NCBI GenBank assembly: GCA_016788205.1
Contig: JAEUTA010000028.1
Coordinates: 1-47,631, forward strand
Source: Flavobacteriales bacterium
Lineage (GTDB): Bacteria > Bacteroidota > Bacteroidia > Flavobacteriales_F > PHOS-HE28
Reading direction: 5' to 3'
Length of the DNA stretch: 47,631 nucleotides
Part shown: positions 35,016-44,347 of the stretch, piece by piece
Numbering within the stretch: the stretch's first letter is position 1
How the letters are laid out: each line of letters opens with the position of its first letter
Translations under genes and position numbers: made by a program
Notes under the pieces: generated by a model
Seen by the model: only the letters and a program-made list of their open reading frames with translations
The model's database searches: none
What the model was told of the DNA's origin: nothing

Positions 35016-36185
35016 ATGACCTCCGACCGTTACGCGCAACGTGGCGTCTCTTCCGGAAAGGAGGATGTCCACAAAGCCATCGCCAACATCGACAAGGGCC
35101 TTTTCCCCAAGGCCTTCTGCAAGGTGGTGGCCGATCAACTCACCGGAAGCGCCGACCATTGCATCGTGATGCATGCCGATGGGGCAGGGACCAAAAGTTC
35201 GTTGGCCTACGCATATTGGAAGCGCACAGGTGATATCAGCGTTTGGCACGGCATTGCACAGGACGCTATCGTGATGAATTTGGATGACCTGCTTTGTGTA
35301 GGCGCCACCGACAACATCCTGCTCAGCAGTACCATCGGCCGCAACAAGCGATCGATCCCGGGCGAAGTGATCGCGGCACTGATCGAAGGCACCGAATCGT
35401 TCCTGCAACGCATGCGCGATCTGGGCATCGGCATCCAAAGCACAGGTGGCGAAACGGCCGATGTGGGCGATCTCGTGCGCACGGTGATCGTGGACAGCAC
35501 CGTGGTGTGCCGCATGCACCGTGATCAGGTCATCGACAATGCACGTATCCAGGCCGGTGATGTGATCGTAGCCCTTGAGAGCTACGGTCAAGCCACCTAC
35601 GAGGAAACATACAACGCCGGTATGGGAAGTAATGGCCTCACCAGTGCGCGCCACGATGTCTTCGCCAAGGAACTGGCGACCGAGTTCCCGGAGACCTACG
35701 ACCCTGGAACACCGAGCGACCTGGTCTACAGCGGACAGGCCGGATTGACCGACCCTCTACCGGGTACTCCGCTAGACTTCGGTAAGGCCGTGCTTTCGCC
35801 AACGCGCACGTATGCGCCGGTGGTGAACGCGGTGTTCAAAGCGATGCGTTCCGAAGTACACGGCATGGTGCATTGCAGCGGTGGTGCGCAGACCAAGGTG
35901 TTGCACTTCGTGGAAGGGCTTCGCATCATCAAGGACGATCTGCTCCCGATCCCGCCCCTCTTCAAAGCCATCCAACGCATGAGCGGGACCGACTGGAAGG
36001 AGATGTACAAGGTCTTCAACATGGGCCACCGCTTGGAATTCTATGTTCCAGCATCGCGCGCGCAGGAGATCATCGCGATCTCCAAGTCGTTCAACATTGC
36101 TGCCCAGGTGATCGGCCGCGTGGAAGCGGCAGCCACGAAAGAGGTCGTCCTCACTAGCCCGAACGGCACCTTCATCTACAACTAA
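35016..36185 (+). CDS. purM: Phosphoribosylformylglycinamidine cyclo-ligase (AIR synthetase)
   Basis: A 389-residue PurM-family enzyme that closes FGAM to aminoimidazole ribonucleotide with ATP, the fifth step of purine synthesis. Family features seen: [16 protein letters not shown] at the N-terminus, the [13 protein letters not shown] nucleotide-site motif (~residues 52-64), the [11 protein letters not shown] segment (~88-98), the STGGETADV motif (~146-154) and the C-terminal [11 protein letters not shown] motif. It is longer than the ~345-residue E. coli enzyme, as in other Bacteroidota as far as I recall. The ATG at 35016 follows the porE terminator by a few bases. prfA follows after 103 bases. 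Confidence 0.92.
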   Translation: MTSDRYAQRGVSSGKEDVHKAIANIDKGLFPKAFCKVVADQLTGSADHCIVMHADGAGTKSSLAYAYWKRTGDISVWHGIAQDAIVMNLDDLLCVGATDNILLSSTIGRNKRSIPGEVIAALIEGTESFLQRMRDLGIGIQSTGGETADVGDLVRTVIVDSTVVCRMHRDQVIDNARIQAGDVIVALESYGQATYEETYNAGMGSNGLTSARHDVFAKELATEFPETYDPGTPSDLVYSGQAGLTDPLPGTPLDFGKAVLSPTRTYAPVVNAVFKAMRSEVHGMVHCSGGAQTKVLHFVEGLRIIKDDLLPIPPLFKAIQRMSGTDWKEMYKVFNMGHRLEFYVPASRAQEIIAISKSFNIAAQVIGRVEAAATKEVVLTSPNGTFIYN

Positions 36186-36288
36186 GCCCTGGGGCGCTGG
36201 CATTCGATCCCGCTATCCGCCCCTCGTTCCTCCCACCACAAGGCATTCATCTGCGCCATCTGCGAGATCGGCGGACGTATTCCTCCCC

Positions 36289-37371
36289 ATGTCAGACCTC
36301 CTTTCCAAGCTTTCAGCGCTTCACGATAGGCGCGAAGAGATCGGCAAACAGCTAGCCGACCCCAGCGTGATCGCCGACCAGAAACGGTTCGTGGAGATGA
36401 ACCGCAGCTACCGCGACTTGGAGCCCATTTCACTGGCCTTCCAACGGTTCAAGCGTTTGCATGACGATCTAGCCGGTGCTGAAGAGATCCTTCGCACGGA
36501 AAAGGATGCGGAGATGCTTGACATGGCCCGCACCGAACGCGATGACAGCCGCACGGCCATTGAAGCGATGGAGGAGGAGGTACGGATGATGCTCGTTCCG
36601 AAGGACCCGAACGATGCGCGCAATTGCACCGTGGAGGTTCGCGCAGGTACGGGTGGTGATGAAGCCAGCCTGTTCTCCGGTGACCTCTACCGCATGTACA
36701 CCCGCTACTGCGAAGGCCTGGGCTGGAGGATCGAGGTGGCCGATGTGAGCGAAGGTACCGTGGGTGGTTACAAGGAGGTCGTTTTCAATGTGATCGGGGA
36801 GGGTGCCTATGGGGTTATGAAATTCGAGGCCGGCGTACACCGGGTGCAACGCGTGCCGTCTACGGAAGCCAGCGGTCGCATTCACACCAGTGCCGCCACC
36901 GTGAACGTGCTGCCCGAGGCGGAAGAGACCGACGTGGATCTGAAGGAGAGTGACGTGAAGATGGAGACCGCACGAAGTGGCGGTGCTGGCGGCCAGAACG
37001 TGAATAAGGTGGAGACCAAGGTGCGCCTCACGCACATTCCGACAGGCATGGTCGTGATGTGCCAGACCGAACGTAGCCAGCTCGGGAACCGCATGAAGGC
37101 GATGACCATGTTGCGCACCAAGCTGTACGAGGAGAAGGTGCGCGCGCAGGAAGCCGCCGTGGCCGCACAACGAAAGAGCCAGGTCAGCAGTGGCGACCGA
37201 AGCGCGAAGATCCGCACCTACAACTTCCCGCAAAGCCGCGTTACGGACCACCGCATCGAATTCACCGTGCACAACCTGCCGCAGGTCATGAACGGTGATC
37301 TACAGGAGATCATCGATGCGCTCCAGCTCGCCGAACGCACCGAAAAGCTGAAAGCTGAAGCCGGACTCTGA
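36289..37371 (+). CDS. prfA: Peptide chain release factor 1
   Basis: A 360-residue class I release factor that recognises UAA and UAG and triggers peptide release on the ribosome. The catalytic GGQ is at 234-236 within [19 protein letters not shown]. The codon-recognition loop reads [15 protein letters not shown]: a P-x-T tripeptide as in RF1, not the SPF of RF2. The N-terminal coiled coil (~1-100) is complete. The length equals that of other RF1 proteins, and no prmC (hemK) neighbour is present. Confidence 0.96.
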   Translation: MSDLLSKLSALHDRREEIGKQLADPSVIADQKRFVEMNRSYRDLEPISLAFQRFKRLHDDLAGAEEILRTEKDAEMLDMARTERDDSRTAIEAMEEEVRMMLVPKDPNDARNCTVEVRAGTGGDEASLFSGDLYRMYTRYCEGLGWRIEVADVSEGTVGGYKEVVFNVIGEGAYGVMKFEAGVHRVQRVPSTEASGRIHTSAATVNVLPEAEETDVDLKESDVKMETARSGGAGGQNVNKVETKVRLTHIPTGMVVMCQTERSQLGNRMKAMTMLRTKLYEEKVRAQEAAVAAQRKSQVSSGDRSAKIRTYNFPQSRVTDHRIEFTVHNLPQVMNGDLQEIIDALQLAERTEKLKAEAGL

Positions 37372-37402
37372 TCTTCGGATCCGGCGACCGAACTTCGCGC
37401 CC

Positions 37403-38230
37403 GTGACACGCGCCGAACTCGTTGCCACCATACGCCGCAAGAAGAGCTTGCTGTGCGTAGGACTGGATACCGAAGAACACCTCGTTCCCGAGCACTTCCA
37501 AGAGGAAAGCCATCCAGTACGCGCTTTCAACGAGGCCATCGTGGAAGTCACACATCCGTTCACTGTGGCCTACAAGCTCAATCTGGCGTTCTATGAAGCG
37601 CTAGGGGACCAAGGCTGGCTGGATCTCGAAGCCACCATCGCCTTCATCCGCAGCAAGGGCGATTGTTTTATCATCGCAGATGCCAAGCGCGGTGATATCG
37701 GCAACACGGCCCGTAAATACGCGGAAGCCTTCTTTGACAAGTTGGATGTGGATGCCATTACGCTTTCGCCCTACATGGGGCGGGACAGTATTTCACCGTT
37801 CGTGGGACGCAAGGGGAAGTGGGCCATCGTACTAGGTGTTACCAGCAACCCCGGGGCGGAGGATGTGCAGTTCATCCGCACCGAGAACGGTCGACCGCTC
37901 TACGAGACCGTGATCAAGAACACGGCGCAGTGGGGAACAGCTGATGACTTGATGTTCGTCGTGGGCGCCACGCGTCCGCAAGTGCTCGCCGAGGTGCGTG
38001 CATTGGTTCCGGACCATTTCTTCCTAGTGCCGGGTGTGGGCGCTCAGGGTGGCGACCTGCAAGCGGTGATCGAGGCTGGACTTATCGCTGATGGAGGATT
38101 GTTGATCAACAGCAGTCGGGGTGTGCTTTACGCCGGGAAGGGTGAAGGGGCCATCCCCGCAGCCCGAACCGCTGCGGAGGATCTCCAACGCGCCATGCAG
38201 CGGGCATTGGAAGGCAAGCGGTGGAGCTGA
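37403..38230 (+). CDS. pyrF: Orotidine 5'-phosphate decarboxylase
   Basis: A 275-residue decarboxylase that converts OMP to UMP, the last step of de novo pyrimidine synthesis. The LLCVGLDTE start, the catalytic motif IIADAKRGDIGNT (~91-103), the LSPYMGRDS segment and the LVPGVGAQGGD phosphate-binding loop (~210-220) identify the longer type 2 family. The start is a GTG at 37403, 31 bases after prfA, so the two may be co-transcribed. The C-terminal LLINSSRGVLYA motif is intact. Confidence 0.94.
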   Translation: MTRAELVATIRRKKSLLCVGLDTEEHLVPEHFQEESHPVRAFNEAIVEVTHPFTVAYKLNLAFYEALGDQGWLDLEATIAFIRSKGDCFIIADAKRGDIGNTARKYAEAFFDKLDVDAITLSPYMGRDSISPFVGRKGKWAIVLGVTSNPGAEDVQFIRTENGRPLYETVIKNTAQWGTADDLMFVVGATRPQVLAEVRALVPDHFFLVPGVGAQGGDLQAVIEAGLIADGGLLINSSRGVLYAGKGEGAIPAARTAAEDLQRAMQRALEGKRWS

Positions 38231-38233
38231 TCG

Positions 38234-38265
38234 TTTGGTCCTGAAGTGACGCATTGCTATATTAA
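38234..38265 (+). promoter_or_regulatory. Candidate promoter of the DUF2851 gene
   Basis: TTTG (38234-38237), a 20-base spacer and TATATTAA (38258-38265) lie between pyrF and the next ATG. The first half is a perfect match and the second a partial match to the Bacteroidota promoter. The leader would be very short. Confidence 0.4.
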
Positions 38266-38276
38266 GCGTCCGATGC

Positions 38277-39713
38277 ATGATGGAATTATCGTCACGCGTC
38301 GCCGACATGACCACCGCCGAACGTTCGCCTATCCGTCCCACCCGCATCGAGGAAAACAACCTGCGCGTTGTGCATCCGATGCTATCGCGTCCGCTGCTTC
38401 TCGAACCCGGATTCCCTTACGGAGAGGATCTCCTTCAGTTCATCTGGGCGTCACGCCTGTTCGAGCACCACGCCCTTCGTACCACGGATGGCCGTGCCTT
38501 GGAGATCTTGAAGCCCGGCCGTATTCAACGTAACAGTGGCCCGGATCTGCTGGATGCCCAAGTGCGTATCGACGGCCAGCTTTGGGCCGGAACGGTGGAG
38601 GTGCATCTGCGCAGCAGCGAATGGAACGCGCACGGGCACCAGTTCGACCCGGCTTACGACAATGTAGTGCTCCATGTGGTCTATGAGCATGATGCCGAAG
38701 TGCGCACGTTGAGCGGTAATGTGTTGCCCACGATCGAACTCTTGCCCCGGGTTTCGTCCGAGAGCATCGCCTTGCACCATGGATTGATGCGCGACCAAGG
38801 TTTCGTGCCCTGCGCCGCGAAACTCGACCGTGTGGACAAAGCCCGCCTAAGCCCATGGCTCGAGCGCGTGCTGGTGGAACGGTTGGAGCGCAAGACCATC
38901 GAGGTGGAAAAGCTGTACCGCGCTCTGGATGGGGATGCCGCAGAGACCCTCTACCACATGCTGGCGCGGTCTTTCGGACTGAAGGTGAATGCGGAGCCGT
39001 TCGGTATGCTGGCCTATGCCTTGCCACTCCGTACCGTGCAGAGATACCGCGACGATGCGTTGCGCACCGAAGCACTGCTCTTCGGCCAGGCCGGACTTCT
39101 CCAAGTCGACTTCGTGGATGAATACGCGCGCGCCCTTCAGCGGGAATATGCCGTGCTGGCCCGCCTTCATGATCTTCGACCAGCTCCTGTGGCGGCGTGG
39201 AAATTCGGCCGGATGCGGCCCGTGAATTTCCCGACGATCCGGATCGCGCAACTGGCTCAAGTCCTGATGCGTTGCCAAGGCGCCCTCTCCGATCTGCTTC
39301 AAGCCGAGCGCGTAGGGGAGATCCACCGGTTGCTCGATGTTTCCGCCAGCGACTACTGGACCACGCACTACCAGTTCGATGTCCCAGCAATTCCAAAGTC
39401 GAAACGCTTGGGACGTGTTGGTGCCGACCACATCATCATCAATGCCATCGTACCGGTGCTTTTCGCGCTGGGCCGGATCCGAGGTGATCAAGCCCTAGCC
39501 GATCGTGCCATGGATCTTTTGGAACAGCTTCCGCCTGAAGCGAACACCGTGTTGAACGGTTGGGCAGAGTTGGACCTGAACGCGGACACCGCCGCCCGTG
39601 GCCAAGCCCTGCTGGAGTTGAAGAACACCTACTGCTCGGCCCGCAGGTGCTTATCTTGCGGCATCGGCAACCAATTGCTCCGCGGTAGCGTCCAAGGAAT
39701 GCACGACCGTTGA
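38277..39713 (+). CDS. DUF2851 family protein
   Basis: A 478-residue protein that I place in the DUF2851 family, typical of Bacteroidota and of unknown function. Seen in the sequence: EDLLQFIWASRLFEHHALRT near residue 50; PGRIQRNSGPDLLDAQVRID with IDGQLWAGTVEVH (~80-110); and SSEWNAHGHQ followed by YDNVVLHVVYEHD, a pattern recalling nuclease-like folds with a conserved Glu and His. The C-terminus carries the family's cysteine motif (NTYCSARRCLSCGIGNQLL). No signal peptide or membrane segment is present, so it is cytoplasmic. It probably shares a transcript with the PspC gene 12 bases downstream. Two adjacent ATG codons open the frame. Confidence 0.85.
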   Translation: MMELSSRVADMTTAERSPIRPTRIEENNLRVVHPMLSRPLLLEPGFPYGEDLLQFIWASRLFEHHALRTTDGRALEILKPGRIQRNSGPDLLDAQVRIDGQLWAGTVEVHLRSSEWNAHGHQFDPAYDNVVLHVVYEHDAEVRTLSGNVLPTIELLPRVSSESIALHHGLMRDQGFVPCAAKLDRVDKARLSPWLERVLVERLERKTIEVEKLYRALDGDAAETLYHMLARSFGLKVNAEPFGMLAYALPLRTVQRYRDDALRTEALLFGQAGLLQVDFVDEYARALQREYAVLARLHDLRPAPVAAWKFGRMRPVNFPTIRIAQLAQVLMRCQGALSDLLQAERVGEIHRLLDVSASDYWTTHYQFDVPAIPKSKRLGRVGADHIIINAIVPVLFALGRIRGDQALADRAMDLLEQLPPEANTVLNGWAELDLNADTAARGQALLELKNTYCSARRCLSCGIGNQLLRGSVQGMHDR

Positions 39714-39725
39714 CCGACCTTCAGG

Positions 39726-39956
39726 ATGATCGATCGCATCAAGACCTTCTTCGAGCGCCAGGCCTTTGGCGTTTGCGAGTGGTGGGCTCAAAAGCTCAAC
39801 ATCAAGCTGGAACAGGTGCGTCTGTCGTTCATCTACCTCAGCTTCATTACGGCTGGTGCTCATTTGGTGGTTTATTTGGTGATGGCCTTCGTGCTCACGC
39901 ATAAAGAGCACATCAAAAGGCCGTTCGGGAAGCGAAGCACGGTCTGGGAGCTCTGA
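39726..39956 (+). CDS. Small PspC-domain membrane protein
   Basis: A 76-residue protein matching the PspC pattern: an N-terminal amphipathic stretch (IDRIKTFFERQAFGVCEWWA), the conserved KLNIKLEQVRLSFIYLSF segment and one hydrophobic span (~36-56, SFITAGAHLVVYLVMAFVL), followed by a basic tail. PspC domains occur in envelope-stress proteins that act at the inner membrane. No pspA or pspB homologue is nearby, so a specific stress role is only inferred. It lies 12 bases after the DUF2851 gene, suggesting an operon. Confidence 0.75.
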   Translation: MIDRIKTFFERQAFGVCEWWAQKLNIKLEQVRLSFIYLSFITAGAHLVVYLVMAFVLTHKEHIKRPFGKRSTVWEL

Positions 39957-39993
39957 GGGATCTGCTCGTGTAGTTTCGTTTTCATCGCCGTTC

Positions 39994-40476
39994 ATGTTCA
40001 CACGTGTTCACTGGGTGTATCGCTCGGATGTTGCCCGCATCGGGATCATGGCGCGTCCTCGCGGGCACGAGTGGCTTGATGGAGAGCTTCAGCGCCTTCG
40101 GGAACAAGGTGTAGAGGTATTGGTCAGCTTGTTGGAGCGGGCCGAAATGGAGGCCTTGGGGTTGAGCCAGGAAGCGCAGCTCGCCAAGCGGCACCAAGTC
40201 CAATTCCTGCTTCATCCTGTTGTGGATCGAGGTGTTCCGTCGGATCGGCGAGACTTCATGGACTTCATCGCCAAAGTCGAGGCCAATTTCCGTGAGGGTA
40301 AGACCGTTGTGGTCCATTGCCGAATGGGCATCGGACGCTCCTCGCTGACCATCGCGGCGCTACTCATGCGGCTGGGATTCGATGCGGCTGGGGCTTTCGA
40401 ACTGATCTCCGGTTCACGAGGAATGGTGGTTCCCGATACAGAGGATCAACGACAGTGGTTGACCACTCTCTACTGA
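39994..40476 (+). CDS. Tyrosine/dual-specificity protein phosphatase
   Basis: A 160-residue cytoplasmic phosphatase of the cysteine-dependent superfamily. The P-loop VVVHCRMGIGRSS gives the nucleophile Cys109 and phosphate-binding Arg115. An upstream loop (LLHPVVDRGVPS) offers Asp78 as the general acid, at a family-typical distance. The small size and the long helix after the P-loop resemble dual-specificity phosphatases. Substrates cannot be inferred: no kinase gene is adjacent, and some members of this fold act on non-protein phosphates. A TAGTTTCG element (39971-39978) sits 15 bases before the ATG, suggesting its own promoter, although no TTG partner is well placed. Confidence 0.85.
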   Translation: MFTRVHWVYRSDVARIGIMARPRGHEWLDGELQRLREQGVEVLVSLLERAEMEALGLSQEAQLAKRHQVQFLLHPVVDRGVPSDRRDFMDFIAKVEANFREGKTVVVHCRMGIGRSSLTIAALLMRLGFDAAGAFELISGSRGMVVPDTEDQRQWLTTLY

Positions 40477-40479
40477 CGC

Positions 40480-40508
40480 TTGTCCTAGATCTGCACAACT
40501 TAGTTTCG
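40480..40508 (+). promoter_or_regulatory. Candidate promoter of the RmlD-like gene
   Basis: TTG (40480-40482), an 18-base spacer and TAGTTTCG (40501-40508) resemble the Bacteroidota promoter with TTCG at the end. It ends only 4 bases before the ATG at 40513, so transcription would begin at or very near the start codon. Confidence 0.4.
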
Positions 40509-40512
40509 GCCC

Positions 40513-41421
40513 ATGCGCATCCTCATCACCGGATCCAACGGACTGCTCGGCCAGAAACTCGTCACTGCTTTGCGCAATGACCAAGGTGTTGATCTGCTGG
40601 CAACCAGTCGGGGATCCGATCGCACCCCGGATCCACTTGGATCCCACTATCGCTCCATGGACATTACCGTTGCCGCGGATGTTAATGCGGTCTTCGATGC
40701 CTTCGATCCCGAGGTGGTCATCCACACGGCAGCCATGACCAATGTGGACGCCTGTGAATTGGATCCGGTGGAATGCAAGCTCCAGAATGTGACGGCCACC
40801 GCAAATCTGGTCAAGGCGTCCGAAAAGCATGGTTCGCACTTCATTCACTTGAGCACCGATTTCATCTTCGACGGAGAGAACGGACCCTATCGCGAAGAGG
40901 ATGGAGCAGCGCCTCTTAGCATCTACGGCCACAGCAAGCTGGACGCTGAACGGATCGTGATGAACAGTCGGTTATCCAAATGGGCCATTGCCCGCACCAT
41001 CATCGTCTACGGCATCGCCGAAGGACTGAGCAGGGGTAATGTCGTGCTCTGGGCCAAGAGCGCGCTGGAGAAAGGCCAACCTATCAAAGTGGTGGATGAT
41101 CAATGGCGAATGCCTACTCTCGCCGAGGATCTGGCCGACGGTTGCATCCGCATCGCCAAGCGAGGCGCCACGGGCATCTACAACCTCAGCGGTCCGGACG
41201 GTATGAGCATCCTTGAACTGGTGAGCAGGGTAGGAGCTTTCTTCAAATTGGATACCTCGGTCGTGTCTCCTGTGAAAAGCGATTCCCTCGGTCAACCGGC
41301 AAAGCGCCCGCCCAAGACAGGTTTCATCTTGGACAAGGCTCGCCGCGATCTAGGTTATTCACCGCGGAGCTTCGAGGCGGGTTTGGTCGTTCTTCGTGAC
41401 CAGTTGAGCGCTTCGGTCTGA
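40513..41421 (+). CDS. RmlD-like NAD(P)-dependent sugar nucleotide reductase
   Basis: A 302-residue short-chain dehydrogenase of the extended type, closest by eye to dTDP-4-dehydrorhamnose reductase (RmlD). It shows the Rossmann motif ITGSNGLLGQKL (residues 5-16), HTAAMTNVDACE (~71-82), the STDFIFDG segment (~114-121) and the catalytic pair Tyr138 and Lys142 in YGHSKLDAE. The YNLSGPDGMSI segment resembles the C-terminal substrate-binding part. In rhamnose synthesis it would reduce the 4-keto group, but rmlA, rmlB and rmlC are absent here, so it may act on another nucleotide sugar. It stands alone between the phosphatase and the helix-hairpin-helix gene. Confidence 0.78.
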   Translation: MRILITGSNGLLGQKLVTALRNDQGVDLLATSRGSDRTPDPLGSHYRSMDITVAADVNAVFDAFDPEVVIHTAAMTNVDACELDPVECKLQNVTATANLVKASEKHGSHFIHLSTDFIFDGENGPYREEDGAAPLSIYGHSKLDAERIVMNSRLSKWAIARTIIVYGIAEGLSRGNVVLWAKSALEKGQPIKVVDDQWRMPTLAEDLADGCIRIAKRGATGIYNLSGPDGMSILELVSRVGAFFKLDTSVVSPVKSDSLGQPAKRPPKTGFILDKARRDLGYSPRSFEAGLVVLRDQLSASV

Positions 41422-41612
41422 ATTTTCGAGTTCAGCGTTCGCGCCGTACTGATCTTTACATTACACTTGTTGTTGTGTGACCGTGTCACTCTCTGCGCGT
41501 CACGAGTAAGGCTTCCTTGGTGCTTCGGCCCATGGCTGGTCTGAAGGTTTCGAAGTCGTCCGTTCACTGGCACTTTCCCGTTGCTCCAAGGAATGTGCCT
41601 CATAGGGAGGTC

Positions 41613-42575
41613 ATGCATAAGGAGCGCGATACCATCGGATTCAAGGAACGGATCAAGGATCTGTTCGATATGCACCGCGAGGAACGGCGTGGCGTTCTCG
41701 TGCTCGTAGCGTTCTTATTGGCCCTGACATCTTGGGTGGTGTACGAACAATGGTTGCGGCCTCCGAAACGATACCACCTCGCTCAACAGCGCGAACGCAT
41801 GGACGCCTGGGTCGCTTTACGAACACAGGTTCAAGGGGATAGGGCTCCAATGAAGTTGTTCCCTTTCGATCCGAATAGCATCGCCAGGGAAGAGTGGAAG
41901 GCACTTGGGCTTACCGATAAGCAGGTCGATGGCATCGAACGCTACCAGAAAAAGGGCGGCCAGTTCCGCACGAAGAAGGATCTCGGTCGTATGTACAGCA
42001 TCAAGCCGGAACAGTTCGCGGCATTGGAGCCGTTCATCCTACTGCCTGATTCCCTTGCTCGAAGGACCTATGCCGATCGCAAGTATGAACCTCGTCAGGG
42101 TCAGCAGCGAGCGTTCGAGGAACGATCGCCAACGATCCGGGAACGAGCGGTTTACGAGCCGAAGCCTTCACGATCCGTCGAGATCAATTCAGCGGACACC
42201 ACCGCCTTGATCGAACTGCCCGGGATCGGCCCGGCCTTCGCCCGCAGTATCGTGAAATTCCGTGATGCGCTTGGGGGCTTCCACTCACTTGATCAGTTGT
42301 CCGAAGTGTACATCCTCAAGGACAAACCCGACGCGGTATTGAAGTTGAAACAGCTTTTGCTCCTCGATACGCTTGCGGTACACCGGATCCCTATCAATAC
42401 GTGTACTGTGGAGGAACTGGCTGCGCATCCCTATGCCCGATGGAAAGTGGCCAAACCGCTCATCGCTTATCGGGGCCAGCACGGTCCCTTCAAGCAGGTG
42501 GCCCACATCAAGGGTTGTGCGGCGATCAGTGAAGAGGTCTTCCGTAAACTTGCACCCTACCTCTCCGTGGAGTGA
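41613..42575 (+). CDS. Membrane-anchored helix-hairpin-helix (ComEA-like) protein
   Basis: A 320-residue protein with a short charged N-terminus (MHKERDTIGFKERIKDLFDM), one membrane segment (~27-46, RGVLVLVAFLLALTSWVVYE) and three helix-hairpin-helix units: WKALGLTDKQVDGIERYQKK (~95), INSADTTALIELPGIGPAFA (~190) and INTCTVEELAAHPYARWKVA (~260). Such units bind DNA without sequence preference, as in ComEA, which takes up DNA in competent cells. A DNA-uptake or DNA-anchoring role in the periplasm is inferred. The frame is open to a TTG at 41517, but the ATG at 41613 gives a compact membrane-protein N-terminus and has an AGGGAGG just upstream, unusual here. Its stop overlaps the GTG start of apt. 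Confidence 0.75.
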   Translation: MHKERDTIGFKERIKDLFDMHREERRGVLVLVAFLLALTSWVVYEQWLRPPKRYHLAQQRERMDAWVALRTQVQGDRAPMKLFPFDPNSIAREEWKALGLTDKQVDGIERYQKKGGQFRTKKDLGRMYSIKPEQFAALEPFILLPDSLARRTYADRKYEPRQGQQRAFEERSPTIRERAVYEPKPSRSVEINSADTTALIELPGIGPAFARSIVKFRDALGGFHSLDQLSEVYILKDKPDAVLKLKQLLLLDTLAVHRIPINTCTVEELAAHPYARWKVAKPLIAYRGQHGPFKQVAHIKGCAAISEEVFRKLAPYLSVE

Positions 42576-43105
42576 GCGAACTCGAGAACAGGCTGAAAGC
42601 GGCCATCCGCGCCGTACCGGATTTCCCCAAGCCGGGCATCCTGTTCCGCGATATCACGCCGGTGCTGGAAGATCCCGCCCTCTGCAACGCCGCCGTGGAT
42701 GGCTTCCGCCAAGCCCTCGCCACACAACGCATCGATGCCATCGCGGGGATTGAAAGCCGTGGGTTTCTTTTCGGCATGCCGCTCGCCATGGCACTGAATA
42801 TCCCGTTCGTCACCGTACGCAAGAAGGGCAAGCTCCCGTGGAAGACCGTGAGCTACAGCTACGACCTGGAATACGGTAGCGCCGAAGTGGAGATGCACGT
42901 GGACAGCGTGAAGCCCGGCATGCGCGTGATGGTACATGACGATCTGCTCGCCACCGGAGGTACCGCCGCTGCGGCCGCTGAACTGATCAAAAAGCAAGGG
43001 GGCACCGTCGCGGCCTTCAGCTTCCTCATCGAACTTTCCTTCCTTAACGGCATGGACCGCCTGAAGCCCTACGAGGCCGATGTGGTCAGCCTGGTCACCT
43101 ATTGA
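42572..43105 (+). CDS. apt: Adenine phosphoribosyltransferase
   Basis: A 177-residue purine salvage enzyme that joins adenine and PRPP to form AMP. It shows the family start (LKAAIRAVPDFPKPGILFRD), the adenine-site GIESRGFLFG (~60-69), VTVRKKGKLPW (~80-90) and the PRPP-binding motif VMVHDDLLATGGT (~119-131). The start is GTG at 42572, overlapping the previous stop by four bases (GTGA), so translation is coupled to the helix-hairpin-helix protein. The length is standard. Confidence 0.95.
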   Translation: MSELENRLKAAIRAVPDFPKPGILFRDITPVLEDPALCNAAVDGFRQALATQRIDAIAGIESRGFLFGMPLAMALNIPFVTVRKKGKLPWKTVSYSYDLEYGSAEVEMHVDSVKPGMRVMVHDDLLATGGTAAAAAELIKKQGGTVAAFSFLIELSFLNGMDRLKPYEADVVSLVTY

Positions 43106-43130
43106 TCCTTTCGCCTCCGGGCGCCACCCC

Positions 43131-44282
43131 ATGGAATTCACCCGTACCGAGAACCAATCGATGATCGCGCAGAGCGTGCGCGACCTGTGCGAACGCGAAG
43201 TGCGCCCCAACGTGATGGAGTGGGACGAAAGCCAGCATTTTCCCAAGGAGCTCTTCACCAAACACTTCGGCCCGGCCGGTATGTTAGGTGTGTTCGTTCC
43301 GGAGGAATACGGTGGATCCGGCCTCGGTTACCACGAATATGTGGAGACCATCGTGGAGGTGGCCCGCATCTGCGGAAGCATCGGCCTCAGCGTGGCGGCC
43401 CACAACAGCCTCTGCACCGGCCACATCAACTACTTCGCCAACCACGAACAGAAGACCAAGTGGCTAACCAAGCTGGCCACCGGTGAATGGCTGGGCGCCT
43501 GGGCCCTGACCGAACCCAATACCGGCAGCGACGCCATGCGCATGAAGTGCACGGCTCGCAAGGAGGGGAAGGAGTGGGTGCTGAACGGTACCAAGTGCTG
43601 GATCACCCACGGCAAGAGCAGCGACGTGGTGGTGGCCATTGTGCGCACCGGCGAGCTTGGCGACAGCAAAGGCATGACCACCTTCGTGATCGAACGTGGC
43701 ACGCCAGGTATGAAGGCCGGCAAGAAGGAGAACAAGCTGGGCATGCGCGCCAGCGAGACCGCTGAGGTCATCTTCGAGGATTGCCGCGTCTCCGAGGAGA
43801 ACATCCTGGGCAACGTGGGCGAGGGTTTCCAGCAGGCCATGAAAATCCTGGACGGTGGCCGTATCAGTATCGCCGCCCTCAGCTTGGGCATTGCCAAAGG
43901 GGCCTATGACGCCAGCGTGAAATACGCCAAGGAGCGTGAGCAGTTCGGTCAACCCATAGCCAACTTCCAGGCCATCGCGTTCAAACTTGCGGATATGGCC
44001 ACACGCATCGAAGCGTCCGAACTGTTGATCCAGCAGGCCAGCCATTTCAAGAACACCGGCCAGAACAAGAAGGTGACTACCATCGGGGCCATGGCGAAGT
44101 ACTACGCCAGCGAGACCTGCGTATGGGCCAGCAATGAGGCCGTGCAGATCTTCGGTGGCTACGGCTACACCAAGGATTTCCCCGTGGAGAAGTTCTACCG
44201 CGACAGCAAGCTCTGCACCATCGGTGAGGGTACCAGCGAGATCCAGAAGCTGGTGATCAGCCGGAATGTGCTGAAAGGCTGA
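43131..44282 (+). CDS. Acyl-CoA dehydrogenase
   Basis: A 383-residue flavin enzyme that introduces the alpha-beta double bond into acyl-CoA. N-terminal helical domain (MEFTRTENQSMIAQSVRDL), the FAD-contact segment AWALTEPNTGSDAMRMKC (~124-141), WVLNGTKCWITHG (~152-164), the Arg-rich KYAKEREQFGQPIANFQ region (~265-280) and a catalytic Glu366 in CTIGEGTSEIQK. The late glutamate position is that of the short/medium/butyryl-type family, so a short-chain substrate is likely. The ATG at 43131 begins the conserved region; the open frame to 43080 overlaps apt and is rejected. No electron-transfer flavoprotein genes are adjacent. Confidence 0.93.
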   Translation: MEFTRTENQSMIAQSVRDLCEREVRPNVMEWDESQHFPKELFTKHFGPAGMLGVFVPEEYGGSGLGYHEYVETIVEVARICGSIGLSVAAHNSLCTGHINYFANHEQKTKWLTKLATGEWLGAWALTEPNTGSDAMRMKCTARKEGKEWVLNGTKCWITHGKSSDVVVAIVRTGELGDSKGMTTFVIERGTPGMKAGKKENKLGMRASETAEVIFEDCRVSEENILGNVGEGFQQAMKILDGGRISIAALSLGIAKGAYDASVKYAKEREQFGQPIANFQAIAFKLADMATRIEASELLIQQASHFKNTGQNKKVTTIGAMAKYYASETCVWASNEAVQIFGGYGYTKDFPVEKFYRDSKLCTIGEGTSEIQKLVISRNVLKG

Positions 44283-44288
44283 TCGCTG

Positions 44289-44318
44289 TTGCACGGATCG
44301 AAATCGCACCTATATTTG
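44289..44318 (+). promoter_or_regulatory. Promoter of rpsU
   Basis: TTG (44289-44291), a 19-base spacer and an exact TAnnTTTG match, TATATTTG (44311-44318). The leader to the ATG at 44348 would be about 20-25 bases. Confidence 0.78.
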
Positions 44319-44347
44319 CACCCCTCAAGCGAAAAGGACAACAGACC

